From the NCBI GenBank assembly GCA_913020715.1, contig CAJVZH010000009.1:1-64000 (forward strand): 64,000 bases of DNA, written 5' to 3'. The position numbers were made by a program, and so were the translations under genes. The DNA is from an uncultured Gammaproteobacteria bacterium. GTDB taxonomy: Bacteria > Pseudomonadota > Gammaproteobacteria > PS1 > Pseudothioglobaceae. Of the stretch, positions 16,799 to 25,245 are shown one piece after another (the first letter of the stretch is position 1; the number at the start of each line of letters is the position of its first letter). Below the pieces are notes generated by a model that was given only the letters and a program-made list of their open reading frames with translations, had not been told where the DNA came from and made no database searches.

Positions 16799-18604
16799 AT
16801 GCTATCAGACATTCAAAACCCCAGTGATGTTAAACAGCTTGATTTTGATCAACTGCAGCAACTTGCGGATGAAATTCGAGAATTTCTAATTGAAAGCATC
16901 AATAAAACAGGTGGTCACCTCGGCTCCAATTTAGGTACGATTGAGTTAACTTTAGCTCTGCATTATGTTTTCAACACGCCTGAGGATAGCTTTGTTTGGG
17001 ACGTAGGCCACCAAGCTTACGCTCATAAAATCCTCACTGGCAGAAAAGAGATGATGTCGACACTCAGACAAAAAGACGGCCTGTCTGGCTTTACAAAAAG
17101 AAGTGAAAGTGAGCACGATGCCTTTGGCGCAGGCCATTCGTCAACTTCTATAAGTGCGGCACTTGGTTTCGCCCTTGCCAATAAAATTAATCAAAAAGAC
17201 AATACTGCAATTGCCATCATTGGAGACGGCGCCCTGACCGGCGGCATGGCTTTTGAGGCTATGAATCATGCAGGCGATGCGGATGCGGATTTACTCATTG
17301 TCCTGAATGACAACGACATGTCCATCTCCAAAAATGTTGGTGCCTTAAACAAGTATTTAACGCGTCTCATTTCGGGAAAGGTGTACTCGACAATGAAGTC
17401 AACGTCTCTCAATCTTCTTAAAGGCTTGCCGCGTTTGCAAGAATTTGCCAAGCGCTCTGAAGAGCACCTCAAGGGAATGATATTGCCAGGCACACTTTTT
17501 GAAGAACTGGGCATCGATTATTTTGGCCCGATTGATGGTCACGATTTACCAACACTAATTAAAACCCTGCAAAATCTAAAGAGCCAATCAAAACCAAGAC
17601 TATTGCACATCATCACCACCAAAGGGCGGGGGTTGGAGATGGCTGAAAAAGATCCAATCAAGTTTCACGGCATTGCGCCGCCCTCAAGTTCGAGCAATTC
17701 TTTTCCAAGTTACTCGCAAGTATTTGGGCGCTGGTTATGCGACACAGCGGCAAACAGCGATCGATTAATCGCAATTACACCAGCGATGTGCGAAGGCTCT
17801 GGCATGGTTGAATTTTCAACAAGCTACCCGGAGCGATATTTTGACGTTGCTATTGCCGAACAGCATGCAGTGACTTTGGCGGGTGGTATGGCAATTCAAG
17901 ACTTAAAGCCAGTGGTGGCAATATATTCCACATTCCTACAGCGTGGCTACGATCAGTTTATCCACGACATCGCGTTGCAAAATTTAAACGTTATTTTTGC
18001 CATTGATCGCGCAGGCTTAGTCGGTGCCGACGGCGCAACCCACGCCGGTGTATTTGATCTGAGCTTCTTGCGATGCATTCCAAATGTTGTCATTATGGCA
18101 CCTAGCTCATCACTAGAAATGTACGAACAATTGAATACCGCCTACTCACTTGATGGCCCAGTTTGCATTCGCTTCCCTCGCGGAAAATCAGAAATTGAAA
18201 GCTACGCAACTGATACAATACAAGAAGTTGGTAAAGCAAATGTTGTTAGAGAAGGTTTTGATGTGGCTATTTTGTCATTTGGTACAACGCTTTCTCAAGC
18301 ACTAAAGGCCGGAGAAATTCTTAATGCTACGGTTGTGGATATGAGATTTGTCAAACCACTGGATGAAACGCTTATCATTGAACTAGCAAAATCTCATAAA
18401 AAACTTATCTCTATCGAAGATAACGTAATATCAGGTGGTGCTGGAAGTGCTGTTGCCGAGTTTATCCATAGTACTCAACTAAATGTCGCTCTCAATATTA
18501 TCGGTCTACCTGATGAGTTTGGTGAGCACGGAAGCCAAGAAGAGTTATACGAACTGTACGGCTTAACTGCTGATAATATTGTCAAATACGCAAATGGAGA
18601 ATGA
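16799..18604 (+). CDS. dxs: 1-deoxy-D-xylulose-5-phosphate synthase
   Basis: Thiamine-diphosphate enzyme making DXP from pyruvate and glyceraldehyde 3-phosphate, the entry step of the MEP isoprenoid pathway. Visible features: GGHLGSNLG near residue 40, the ThDP-binding GDGALTGGMAFEAMNHAG, LNDNDMSISKNVG, then the transketolase-like pyrimidine domain with DVAIAEQHAVTLAGG and DRAGLVGADGATHAGVFD, and a C-terminal domain. Length 601 aa is normal. The final ATGA overlaps the start of the DUF2062 gene. With ispG and ispB in this window it shows a MEP-pathway organism. Confidence 0.97.
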   Translation: MLSDIQNPSDVKQLDFDQLQQLADEIREFLIESINKTGGHLGSNLGTIELTLALHYVFNTPEDSFVWDVGHQAYAHKILTGRKEMMSTLRQKDGLSGFTKRSESEHDAFGAGHSSTSISAALGFALANKINQKDNTAIAIIGDGALTGGMAFEAMNHAGDADADLLIVLNDNDMSISKNVGALNKYLTRLISGKVYSTMKSTSLNLLKGLPRLQEFAKRSEEHLKGMILPGTLFEELGIDYFGPIDGHDLPTLIKTLQNLKSQSKPRLLHIITTKGRGLEMAEKDPIKFHGIAPPSSSSNSFPSYSQVFGRWLCDTAANSDRLIAITPAMCEGSGMVEFSTSYPERYFDVAIAEQHAVTLAGGMAIQDLKPVVAIYSTFLQRGYDQFIHDIALQNLNVIFAIDRAGLVGADGATHAGVFDLSFLRCIPNVVIMAPSSSLEMYEQLNTAYSLDGPVCIRFPRGKSEIESYATDTIQEVGKANVVREGFDVAILSFGTTLSQALKAGEILNATVVDMRFVKPLDETLIIELAKSHKKLISIEDNVISGGAGSAVAEFIHSTQLNVALNIIGLPDEFGEHGSQEELYELYGLTADNIVKYANGE

Positions 18605-19104
18605 AAAGGTTTTTACAAAAATTCGCACCGCACCGCTCAACAGTTAACTTAGGTTGGCTAAATAAACACCTGCACGATCCGTGCCTGTGGAACTGGAATA
18701 GGAAGTCAATTTCAAAGGCATTTGCAGTGGGTCTGTTTTGCGCTTTTCTGCCGATCCCCTTTCAAATGGTGGCAGCAGCAGCCCTAGCGGTTGCCTTTTC
18801 TGCCAATATTTTATTGTCAATTACCTTAGTTTGGGTCACCAACCCAATCACAATGGGGCCGATTTTTTACTTTGCTTACAAGCTGGGTTGCATTGTTTTG
18901 GATACACGGATTGACCCTAATTTCGCTTTTTCTTGGGACTATCTGCAAGAGGCTATTACCTCAGGATTGCCAGCACTTCTAATTGGATCTTTGATCGTGG
19001 CATCTATTGGCGCTATTGTCGGCTACTCTTCAATACAATGGCTGTATCGCCACAGGGTTGGTAAGCGTATTAAGCGTTGGAAGAGTCAGCGATTTGACGT
19101 CTAA
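18601..19104 (+). CDS. DUF2062 family membrane protein
   Basis: A 167-residue protein with the DUF2062 features: an N-terminal basic/aromatic region followed by [17 protein letters not shown], the FLPIPFQM turn, and [19 protein letters not shown]. Three or four hydrophobic segments (about residues 42-76, 83-100 and 124-146) are seen. The family's function is unknown. It starts within the dxs stop (ATGA), so it is translationally coupled to dxs. Its last 35 bases overlap the 3' end of ispG on the other strand (19070-19104). Confidence 0.87.
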   Translation: MKRFLQKFAPHRSTVNLGWLNKHLHDPCLWNWNRKSISKAFAVGLFCAFLPIPFQMVAAAALAVAFSANILLSITLVWVTNPITMGPIFYFAYKLGCIVLDTRIDPNFAFSWDYLQEAITSGLPALLIGSLIVASIGAIVGYSSIQWLYRHRVGKRIKRWKSQRFDV

Positions 19105-20155
19105 TATTAGCCTCTAGCGTATCAACCAATGACTGGTTGTCTACTTTGCTGTGTGTTTGACCCTTTACATAAAGCAAGTTTGGCGCGCCACCGGTAACAC
19201 CCACAGTCACCTCTTTGGCCTCACCTGGACCATTAACAACACAGCCAATCACAGCCACATCAATCGGATGAGTGACATCCTCTAAGCGCGCCTCCAATTC
19301 ATTAACAACCGAAATCACGTCAAATTTTTGTCTTGAACATGAAGGGCAGGCAATCAAATTAACGCCTTTTTGTCTAAGGTGGAGCGATTTCAAAATATCA
19401 AAACCCACCTTAACCTCATCAACCGGATCGGAGGCAAGAGAAACTCTTATTGTGTCGCCGATACCTTCGCTAAGAAGCAAGCCGAGTCCGACAGAAGACT
19501 TCACCGCACCGGAGCGAAACGAGCCCGCCTCGGTAATGCCGAGATGCAGTGGGTTGTCAATTTGTGAGGCCAGTTGCTTATAAGCAAAAACCGTCATAAA
19601 AACCTCGGATGCCTTAAGGGAAATTTTGAAATTATCAAAATTAAGTCGATCAAGAATATCGATGTGCCTAAAGGCAGACTCCACCATTGCCTCAGGGGTG
19701 GGCTCTGTGTATTTTTTTTGTAAATCTTTTTCTAAGGAGCCGGCGTTAACGCCCACTCTAATAGGAATATTGTGATCTTTTGCTGAGGCCACAACCTCTC
19801 TAACACGATCTTCTCTACCAATATTGCCCGGATTAATACGTAAACAATCGGCACCGTATTCAGCCACTTTGAGGGCAATTTTGTAATCAAAATGAATGTC
19901 GGTAATGAGCGGAATGCTGGCTTGTTCTTTAATTTCTTTAAAAGCTTCAGCAGCTTCCATGGTTGGTACAGAAACCCTAACAAGATCGGCGCCAGCTTTA
20001 GCGATAGACTCGATTTGAGCAACAGTCGCCTTGACATCGCAAGTGTCTGTATTGGTCATGCTTTGCACACTGATGGGCGCATCGCCACCAATGGCCACAT
20101 CACCAACAAATATTTGTCTCGAGACTCTTCGTTTAATTGTATGAACTGGCTTCAT
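19070..20155 (-). CDS. ispG: 4-hydroxy-3-methylbut-2-enyl diphosphate synthase
   Basis: 4Fe-4S enzyme of the MEP pathway converting MEcPP to HMBPP. The N-terminal TIM barrel shows [12 protein letters not shown] and LRINPGNIG; the C-terminal cluster domain shows [10 protein letters not shown] and [12 protein letters not shown] with the cluster cysteines. Length 361 aa is typical of the short bacterial form (E. coli 372). The gene follows the single-pass membrane protein gene, overlapping it by 23 bases, and is probably expressed from the rlmN side. hisS, often next, is not here; the convergent DUF2062 gene is. Confidence 0.97.
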   Translation of the reverse strand: MKPVHTIKRRVSRQIFVGDVAIGGDAPISVQSMTNTDTCDVKATVAQIESIAKAGADLVRVSVPTMEAAEAFKEIKEQASIPLITDIHFDYKIALKVAEYGADCLRINPGNIGREDRVREVVASAKDHNIPIRVGVNAGSLEKDLQKKYTEPTPEAMVESAFRHIDILDRLNFDNFKISLKASEVFMTVFAYKQLASQIDNPLHLGITEAGSFRSGAVKSSVGLGLLLSEGIGDTIRVSLASDPVDEVKVGFDILKSLHLRQKGVNLIACPSCSRQKFDVISVVNELEARLEDVTHPIDVAVIGCVVNGPGEAKEVTVGVTGGAPNLLYVKGQTHSKVDNQSLVDTLEANIRRQIADSSNA

Positions 20156-20432
20156 AATTCTCTATTACTTCATCTAAATTTTCATTATTTTCTGGAGCTT
20201 CAACTTTCTCGACCGTGGTTTCTTGCGAACTCTCAACAACAATTTTAATGACTTCTTCTTCGCTCTCTGGCGCACTAATAACAATCGAGGTAGATTGAGG
20301 CTTTGATTCAAATTCAAGGGAAGCAACATAAGCCCAACCGAGATAAGAAAGGCCGACAGCAGAAAAAAGCAAAAAAATCTTAAACTTTATGCGTTTTTTT
20401 CTCTTAGGATAATAATCAATGCCGCCTAACAT
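20133..20432 (-). CDS. Single-pass membrane protein at the usual rodZ position, 99 aa
   Basis: Read from the ATG at 20432 (AGAAGGA just before it) the product has a short, very basic cytoplasmic N-terminus ([12 protein letters not shown]), one membrane segment (about residues 18-37, [20 protein letters not shown]) and a roughly 60-residue acidic, low-complexity tail rich in Glu, Val and Ser that would face the periplasm. A TTG at 20489 would add 19 residues but overlaps rlmN deeply. In many gammaproteobacteria the interval rlmN-ispG contains pilF/pilW and rodZ; RodZ has the same topology but begins with a helix-turn-helix domain that is absent here. I do not recognise a family; homology to RodZ is not shown, only position and topology. 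Confidence 0.65.
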   Translation of the reverse strand: MLGGIDYYPKRKKRIKFKIFLLFSAVGLSYLGWAYVASLEFESKPQSTSIVISAPESEEEVIKIVVESSQETTVEKVEAPENNENLDEVIENYEASSYN

Positions 20433-21486
20433 TCCTTCTACTCTTGTCTTGTACTTTGCCAGCCAATTGGCCACAAGCGGCATCAACATCTTCTCCTCGC
20501 GTTCGACGCGTGGTTGTACGAATGCCAGATTTAAACAAAATATCTTGAAACTGATTTATTGTAACTGCTTTGGAAGTCTTGTACTGAGTTTCTGGAAATG
20601 GGTTAAACGGAATTAAATTAACTTTTGCTGAAACACCCTGAAGTAATTTAGCCAATTTTCTGGCGTGCACCTCGCTGTCATTGACGCCGTCCAGCATCAC
20701 GTATTCAAACAAAATATGGCGCTCTTGGGTGCCCGCATCTAGATAATACTGACAAGCCTCCATTAACTGCTTAATCGGATATTTTTTGTTGATTGGCACC
20801 AACACATCGCGAAGCTCGTCATCTGGAGCGTGCAGCGAAATTGCAAGACTGACCGATGTTGTGTCAGCCATGCGATACAAGGCCGGCACTACACCAGAGG
20901 AGGAAATCGTTACTCGCCTGCGAGACAAGCCAAAAGCCCAATCATCAAGCAGTAAGTCGCAAGTATCATAAACCGCACCCTCATTAAGCATCGGCTCACC
21001 CATGCCCATAAAGACAACGTTGGAAATACGCTTACCTTTAGCAACAAGATAATTATGCGCAATCAATACTTGAGCAATAATTTCGTGGCTTTTTAAATTA
21101 CGGTTAAAACCCTGAAAGCCCGTTGAGCAAAAAGTACAAGCCAAGGCGCAGCCCACTTGCGAGGAGATACACAACGTGCCTCGGTCTTTCTCAGGAATGT
21201 AGACAGTTTCAATATGATTATTTTCGCCAAGTTCGATGACCCACTTAATGACACCATCGCTGGCATGATTTTGCGTGACCACATTGGGCAATTCAAGAGT
21301 TGCTATAGTGAGCAATTTTTGCCTCAAATCCTTGGACAAATTATGCATTTCATCAAAGTTGCTCGCACCTTGATGGTAAATCCACTGCATGATTTGCTTG
21401 GTTCTGTATGGCTTCTCACCCAAATCTTCGAAAAACTTATTAAGTTTAGATTGGGGAAGGCCTAATAGATTTTGCTTTTCTAGCAT
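20416..21486 (-). CDS. rlmN: Dual-specificity RNA methyltransferase RlmN
   Basis: Radical-SAM enzyme methylating C2 of adenosine 2503 in 23S rRNA and A37 of some tRNAs. The cluster motif CALACTFCSTG has the CxxxCxxC spacing, and MGMGEPMLN, SLHAPDDELR and the C-terminal methyl-carrier region TRGEDVDAACGQL are present. From the ATG at 21486 the protein is 356 aa, in the family range. A TTG two codons earlier is possible but lies in the terminator stem. The start follows the ndk terminator hairpin by only 4 bases, and no normal ribosome binding site is visible, so its translation or read-through may be unusual. Confidence 0.96.
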   Translation of the reverse strand: MLEKQNLLGLPQSKLNKFFEDLGEKPYRTKQIMQWIYHQGASNFDEMHNLSKDLRQKLLTIATLELPNVVTQNHASDGVIKWVIELGENNHIETVYIPEKDRGTLCISSQVGCALACTFCSTGFQGFNRNLKSHEIIAQVLIAHNYLVAKGKRISNVVFMGMGEPMLNEGAVYDTCDLLLDDWAFGLSRRRVTISSSGVVPALYRMADTTSVSLAISLHAPDDELRDVLVPINKKYPIKQLMEACQYYLDAGTQERHILFEYVMLDGVNDSEVHARKLAKLLQGVSAKVNLIPFNPFPETQYKTSKAVTINQFQDILFKSGIRTTTRRTRGEDVDAACGQLAGKVQDKSRRNVRRH

Positions 21487-21490
21487 GAGC

Positions 21491-21518
21491 AAAAACAGCC
21501 GAGGAGTCGGCTGTTTTT
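21491..21518 (-). terminator. Rho-independent terminator between ndk and rlmN
   Basis: A perfect 12-bp stem (AAAAACAGCCGA with TCGGCTGTTTTT) closes a 4-base loop and ends in five T residues on the minus strand. It lies 13 bases after the ndk stop and 4 bases before the rlmN ATG. It is symmetrical enough to act in both directions. Confidence 0.85.
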
Positions 21519-21531
21519 AATAGATTGAATA

Positions 21532-21957
21532 TTAACGAGTTCTTGAACAAACGCCGTCGTCACCAAAGAAATATGCGATTTCAATCGCAGCATTCTCAGC
21601 TGAGTCCGAACCATGACATGCGTTTTCATCAAGAGATTCTGCAAAATCAGCACGAATGGTTCCTGCTGCTGCTTCTTTTGGGTTGGTTGCACCCATAATT
21701 TCACGATGCTTAGCAACTGCATTTTCACCTTCTAAAACTTGAACCATTACTGGACCTGAAGTCATAAATGAAACTAAGTCGTTATAAAATGGACGATCCT
21801 TGTGTACAGCGTAAAAACCACCAGCAAGATCAGCATCAAGATGTATCATTTTAGCGCCCACAATTTTGAAGCCGGCAGCTTCAAAACGAGAATAGATTTC
21901 ACCGATTACATTCTTTGCAACAGCGTCAGGTTTGATGATTGATAAAGTGCGCTCCAT
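21532..21957 (-). CDS. ndk: Nucleoside diphosphate kinase
   Basis: Balances NTP and dNTP pools by phosphate transfer through a histidine intermediate. The N-terminus [13 protein letters not shown] is diagnostic and the catalytic His is in [20 protein letters not shown] (at about residue 117). Length 141 aa is standard. CTGGAG precedes the ATG. It is followed by a strong hairpin, so it is likely mainly a single-gene transcript with some read-through to rlmN. Confidence 0.97.
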   Translation of the reverse strand: MERTLSIIKPDAVAKNVIGEIYSRFEAAGFKIVGAKMIHLDADLAGGFYAVHKDRPFYNDLVSFMTSGPVMVQVLEGENAVAKHREIMGATNPKEAAAGTIRADFAESLDENACHGSDSAENAAIEIAYFFGDDGVCSRTR

Positions 21958-22037
21958 GGCTTAACTCCAGTTGTTATAAAAAAGGCGGTATTTTACCATA
22001 AATGACAACACCTCAAAAAACTCAAAAAAACAAAAAA

Positions 22038-22055
22038 AGGCGCCCTGAGGCGCCT
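22038..22055 (-). terminator. Terminator of hupB
   Basis: AGGCGCC and GGCGCCT form a perfect 7-bp G+C-rich stem around CTGA, followed on the minus strand by a run of seven T residues counting the stem end. It lies 23 bases after the hupB stop. Confidence 0.85.
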
Positions 22056-22078
22056 CCTTTTCAGAATTCAATACTACT

Positions 22079-22351
22079 CTACTGAACCGATTCTTTTAAG
22101 CTTTTGCCCGCTTTAAAAGCAGCAATTTTCGTTGCAGGAATTGCAATAGAGGTTCCAGTTTGAGGGTTGCGACCTGTGCGTGCCGCGCGATCTCTCACCA
22201 TAAAGCTACCAAAGCCCGTCAACTGCACACCGTCACCACCCGAAAGGGCTGATGTGATTGCGCCTGTTGTTGCATTAAGTGCGCGAGCTGCGTCAGCTTT
22301 TGAAAGGTTTGCGCCTGAGGCAATGGCCTCGACTAATTGTGCTTTATTCAT
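22079..22351 (-). CDS. hupB: HU family DNA-binding protein
   Basis: A 90-residue nucleoid protein that bends and compacts DNA as a dimer. It shows MNKAQLVEAIA, the dimer core GANLSKADAARALNATTGAI, LTGFGSF leading to the DNA-binding arm with RAARTGRNPQTG, and the C-terminal IPATKIAAFKAGKSLK. The proline at the arm tip is present (RNPQTG). HU rather than IHF is favoured by the overall pattern. It has its own good promoter (22419-22447), a CTGGAG ribosome binding site and a terminator, so it is monocistronic. Confidence 0.95.
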   Translation of the reverse strand: MNKAQLVEAIASGANLSKADAARALNATTGAITSALSGGDGVQLTGFGSFMVRDRAARTGRNPQTGTSIAIPATKIAAFKAGKSLKESVQ

Positions 22352-22418
22352 TTTACTTATCTCCAGAAGTTATTAAAGGAGATTCAGCGTTAGAGGTGAC
22401 GTCTATTAAGGAGGTAAG

Positions 22419-22447
22419 ATATCATGAAAAAATATTTTCTTCGTCAA
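22419..22447 (-). promoter_or_regulatory. Promoter of hupB
   Basis: On the minus strand TTGACG (22442-22447) and TGATAT (22419-22424) are 17 bases apart. This gives a leader of roughly 60 bases before the hupB ATG at 22351. Confidence 0.6.
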
Positions 22448-22572
22448 CCCCATACGCTAAATCTTAAGATTATTATAAGTCAAAATAGTACTCAAACAAA
22501 AACTATTTTTAAAGAAAATAATGTCAAATTTATGGGCAATACTGGCACTTTTTAAGAAGAAAGTAGAAATAA

Positions 22573-23052
22573 CTAACGATTACTCTCTTTTAAGGCCCTT
22601 GCCTTGTCTCTCTTCCAATCCTTGTCTTTGATATCTTGGCGCTTGTCGTGGGCCTTTTTTCCTTTGGCAACGCCGATTTCAAGCTTTACTTTGCCACGCA
22701 CCCAATACAGTTTCAAAGGAACAACGGTTGCGCCTTTTTGGTTAATTTTGTCTCTTAATCTGTTAATTTCTAACCTATGCAAAAGCAATTTTCTTGTCCT
22801 GATTGGATCAGGGTCCACATGAGTGGACGCCGATATCAGTGGAGAAATATGCGCACCAAACAAAAACAGCTCGTTGTTTTTCAGAATGACGTAACTTTCT
22901 TTAATTTGCACCCTATTATCTCTTAAGCTTTTTACCTCCCAACCCTCTAAACTGATTCCAGCCTCAAGACTTTGTTCGATAAAATAGTCGTGCCTTGCCT
23001 TTTTATTAAGAGCAATTGTATTTGAGTTGTCTGTCTTTTTCTTTTTGCTCAT
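22573..23052 (-). CDS. smpB: SsrA-binding protein SmpB
   Basis: Partner of tmRNA in rescuing stalled ribosomes. Characteristic blocks are visible: [20 protein letters not shown] near the N-terminus, [30 protein letters not shown], and the basic C-terminal tail [21 protein letters not shown]. Length 159 aa is standard. The ATG at 23052 lies back to back with ratA, as in many gammaproteobacteria. I looked for ssrA nearby and found none. The gap 22352-22572 holds the hupB promoter and one doubtful short reading frame on the plus strand. Confidence 0.97.
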   Translation of the reverse strand: MSKKKKTDNSNTIALNKKARHDYFIEQSLEAGISLEGWEVKSLRDNRVQIKESYVILKNNELFLFGAHISPLISASTHVDPDPIRTRKLLLHRLEINRLRDKINQKGATVVPLKLYWVRGKVKLEIGVAKGKKAHDKRQDIKDKDWKRDKARALKESNR

Positions 23053-23062
23053 GGAGAGATCT

Positions 23063-23494
23063 TTGCATCATATTTCTAAAAGCGCTATTGTGCCCTACTC
23101 ACCGCAGCAGATGTTTGCGCTTGTTAATGCTATTAACAACTATCCACAATTTCTAAACTGGTGCTCAGGCGCCTCTATTTTAAATCAATCTGAGCAACAG
23201 ATTACCGCCTCGGTTGAGATTAATAAAGGCGGTTTTAAACAAAAATTTACCACCAAAAACACGTTGCGTGCTTTTGACTTGATTGAAATGGAATTACTCG
23301 ACGGCCCTTTTAAGACACTATCTGGACAATGGCGCTTTGAGGCCCTGGGTGACAACGCGGCAAAAGTCGCCTTAGAATTACAGTTTTCTTTTAAATCAAG
23401 AATGATGGATATTGCACTATCGTCAATTTTTACTCAAATTGCCAACTCTCAATTGGACGCTTTTATTGCGCGTGCCAAACATGTATATGGCTAA
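23063..23494 (+). CDS. ratA: RatA-family START-like protein
   Basis: A small START/polyketide-cyclase fold protein of the family that includes E. coli RatA (reported ribosome-association toxin) and Coq10-type ubiquinone-binding proteins. [19 protein letters not shown] at the N-terminus, [14 protein letters not shown], and [15 protein letters not shown] are typical. I choose the TTG at 23063 because GGAGAG lies about 5 bases before it and because it aligns with the usual N-terminus; the in-frame ATG at 23051 would overlap the smpB start codon inside one CATG and has no ribosome binding site. 143 aa. Its end overlaps the pseudouridine synthase start. Confidence 0.88.
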   Translation: MHHISKSAIVPYSPQQMFALVNAINNYPQFLNWCSGASILNQSEQQITASVEINKGGFKQKFTTKNTLRAFDLIEMELLDGPFKTLSGQWRFEALGDNAAKVALELQFSFKSRMMDIALSSIFTQIANSQLDAFIARAKHVYG

Positions 23495-24017
23495 AATTAT
23501 TGCCTTTAACAAACCCTTTGGCACTTTATGCCAATTTAGCGGCGAGGGCAACACCCTTGCAAAATACATCGACATACCTAATATCTACCCCGCCGGCAGG
23601 CTGGATAAAGATTCCGAAGGTCTGGTAATCCTTACCGATAATGGCAAACTGCAAAACCAAATCTCCAGCCCAAGATTCAACAAGCTTAAAATTTATGTAG
23701 TGCAAGTTGAAGGGCTGATAAGTGATGACGCCATTAAACAGTTGTCTTCTGGAATAACACTTAACGACGGCCCTACCAAACCAGCCAAAGCACATATTAT
23801 TGCCGAGCCCGAATGGCTATGGAACAGAGTGCCGCCAATTAGACAACGAAAAGACATTCCAACCTCGTGGATTGAGCTTTCACTTAGTGAGGGCAAAAAT
23901 CGCCAAGTAAGAAGAATGACTGCGCATGTTGGCTTTCCAACCCTTCGACTGATTCGCACACAAGTGGGTGAATGGCATTTAAACAAATTAGCACTAGGCT
24001 CTTATGTCACTCTTTAA
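23481..24017 (+). CDS. RluE/RsuA-family pseudouridine synthase
   Basis: A single-domain rRNA pseudouridine synthase without an N-terminal S4 domain, like RluE, which modifies U2457 of 23S rRNA in E. coli. The catalytic aspartate lies in AGRLDKDSEGLVILT (about residue 40), the N-terminal IIAFNKPFGTLCQF corresponds to motif I, and EGKNRQVRRMTAHVGFPTLRLIR to motif III. The start is the ATG at 23481 or 23487, both overlapping the end of ratA. 178 aa. The stop overlaps the start of the DUF455 gene, so the three genes form one unit. Confidence 0.88.
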   Translation: MYMAKIIAFNKPFGTLCQFSGEGNTLAKYIDIPNIYPAGRLDKDSEGLVILTDNGKLQNQISSPRFNKLKIYVVQVEGLISDDAIKQLSSGITLNDGPTKPAKAHIIAEPEWLWNRVPPIRQRKDIPTSWIELSLSEGKNRQVRRMTAHVGFPTLRLIRTQVGEWHLNKLALGSYVTL

Positions 24018-24810
24018 ATTAGCTTACCAGGCGCTAATGTGTGATGATGTGAATGAAAAAGTCCAGCTTACGCACCACCTTTTTGACAAAGTTCTTAATC
24101 AAGATTTAAGCGCTGACAGTACAATATCAATTGAAACAATAGCTGCACCAGGGCGCCCAAAAAAACCCGAGCTGGTCGGTTACCAAAACACACCGAAACG
24201 AGATCGATCCGACCTTGGTATGATCAAAACTATCCACTCCATTTGCCACATTGAATTTAATGCAATCAATTTAGCACTGGATGCGCTGTATCGCTTTCAA
24301 GATATGCCCACTCAATACTACTGTGACTGGGCCAAAGTTGCCCATGAAGAGGCACTACACTTCACCCTGCTTAATGACTACCTCAAGGAGCTAGACTATC
24401 AATACGGTGACTTTGAGGCGCACAACGGCCTCTGGGAGATGACGGTTGAAACGGACTACGACGTATTGGTGAGAATGGCCTTGGTGCCGAGAGTGCTTGA
24501 GGCTAGAGGGCTGGACGTCACCCCAAGCATTCAAATCAAATTCAGAAAATCGAACTTTGCAAAAATGGCGGAGATATTGGAAGTCATTTTCCAAGACGAA
24601 ATTGGCCACGTCAAAATTGGCAACTATTGGTACAAGCACCTCTGCGAAGAGCGCAACCTTGAGCCGATAGAGACATTTGATCTTCTCATTAAAAAACACG
24701 TTGGTAAAAGTTTGCGGGGGCCATTTAATTGGGAAGCAAGATTACTCTCAGACTTTACTGAAGCAGAGCTTAACTATCTAGAACATACCAATAGGGAGCG
24801 AACTAACTAG
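24004..24810 (+). CDS. DUF455 ferritin-like protein
   Basis: A 268-residue DUF455 protein, a family with a ferritin-like four-helix bundle and probable di-metal centre, of undefined function. Carboxylate/histidine motifs fit this: [44 protein letters not shown], and [16 protein letters not shown] carry the Glu and HExxH-like ligands. The N-terminal [11 protein letters not shown] element is typical. It overlaps the pseudouridine synthase gene by 14 bases and is convergent with rnhA, overlapping it by 8 bases (24803-24810). Confidence 0.88.
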   Translation: MSLFKLAYQALMCDDVNEKVQLTHHLFDKVLNQDLSADSTISIETIAAPGRPKKPELVGYQNTPKRDRSDLGMIKTIHSICHIEFNAINLALDALYRFQDMPTQYYCDWAKVAHEEALHFTLLNDYLKELDYQYGDFEAHNGLWEMTVETDYDVLVRMALVPRVLEARGLDVTPSIQIKFRKSNFAKMAEILEVIFQDEIGHVKIGNYWYKHLCEERNLEPIETFDLLIKKHVGKSLRGPFNWEARLLSDFTEAELNYLEHTNRERTN

Positions 24811-25240
24811 CCTCGTCCATTGCCTCGTTGGCAAGCAAATCGGCCATGTCATTACCAGGGTCATCACTATGCCCTTTAACCCAATGCCAAGACACCTGAA
24901 AAGCTTGATTAAGCTCGTCTAATTGTTGCCATAGCTCAACGTTTTTCACAGGCTTTTTATTGGCAGTTTTCCAACCCTTTAATTTCCACCCGCCAATCCA
25001 GTCATTAATGCCCTGAATAACGTATTTGGAATCGGTGTATAAATCCACCGCAATATCTTTTGACTTCAACGACTCTAAAGCCTTAATGGCTGCAGTTAGC
25101 TCCATCTTATTATTGGTGGTGTCTTGCTCGGCGCCTTTGAGTTTTTTCTCTTTTCCTTTATAGCGAAGCCAAACACCCCAGCCGCCCAAGCCAGGATTTC
25201 CACGGCAACCGCCATCGGTATAGATTACTATCCTATCCAT
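24803..25240 (-). CDS. rnhA: Ribonuclease HI
   Basis: Cleaves RNA in RNA-DNA hybrids. Catalytic carboxylates are in place: Asp in [13 protein letters not shown], Glu in [12 protein letters not shown], Asp in [13 protein letters not shown] and Asp in [14 protein letters not shown]. From the ATG at 25240 the protein is 145 aa, close to E. coli (155). Longer in-frame starts would run into the asnB-like gene, whose stop is 5 bases upstream of this ATG. Not next to dnaQ as in some relatives. Likely read with the upstream amidotransferase gene. Confidence 0.96.
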   Translation of the reverse strand: MDRIVIYTDGGCRGNPGLGGWGVWLRYKGKEKKLKGAEQDTTNNKMELTAAIKALESLKSKDIAVDLYTDSKYVIQGINDWIGGWKLKGWKTANKKPVKNVELWQQLDELNQAFQVSWHWVKGHSDDPGNDMADLLANEAMDEAS

Positions 25241-25245
25241 AAAAT

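Noticed and set aside
22352-22572. Possible ssrA (tmRNA) next to smpB
   Set aside because: No tRNA-Ala-like ends or tag-peptide frame are visible; the stretch is explained by the hupB promoter.
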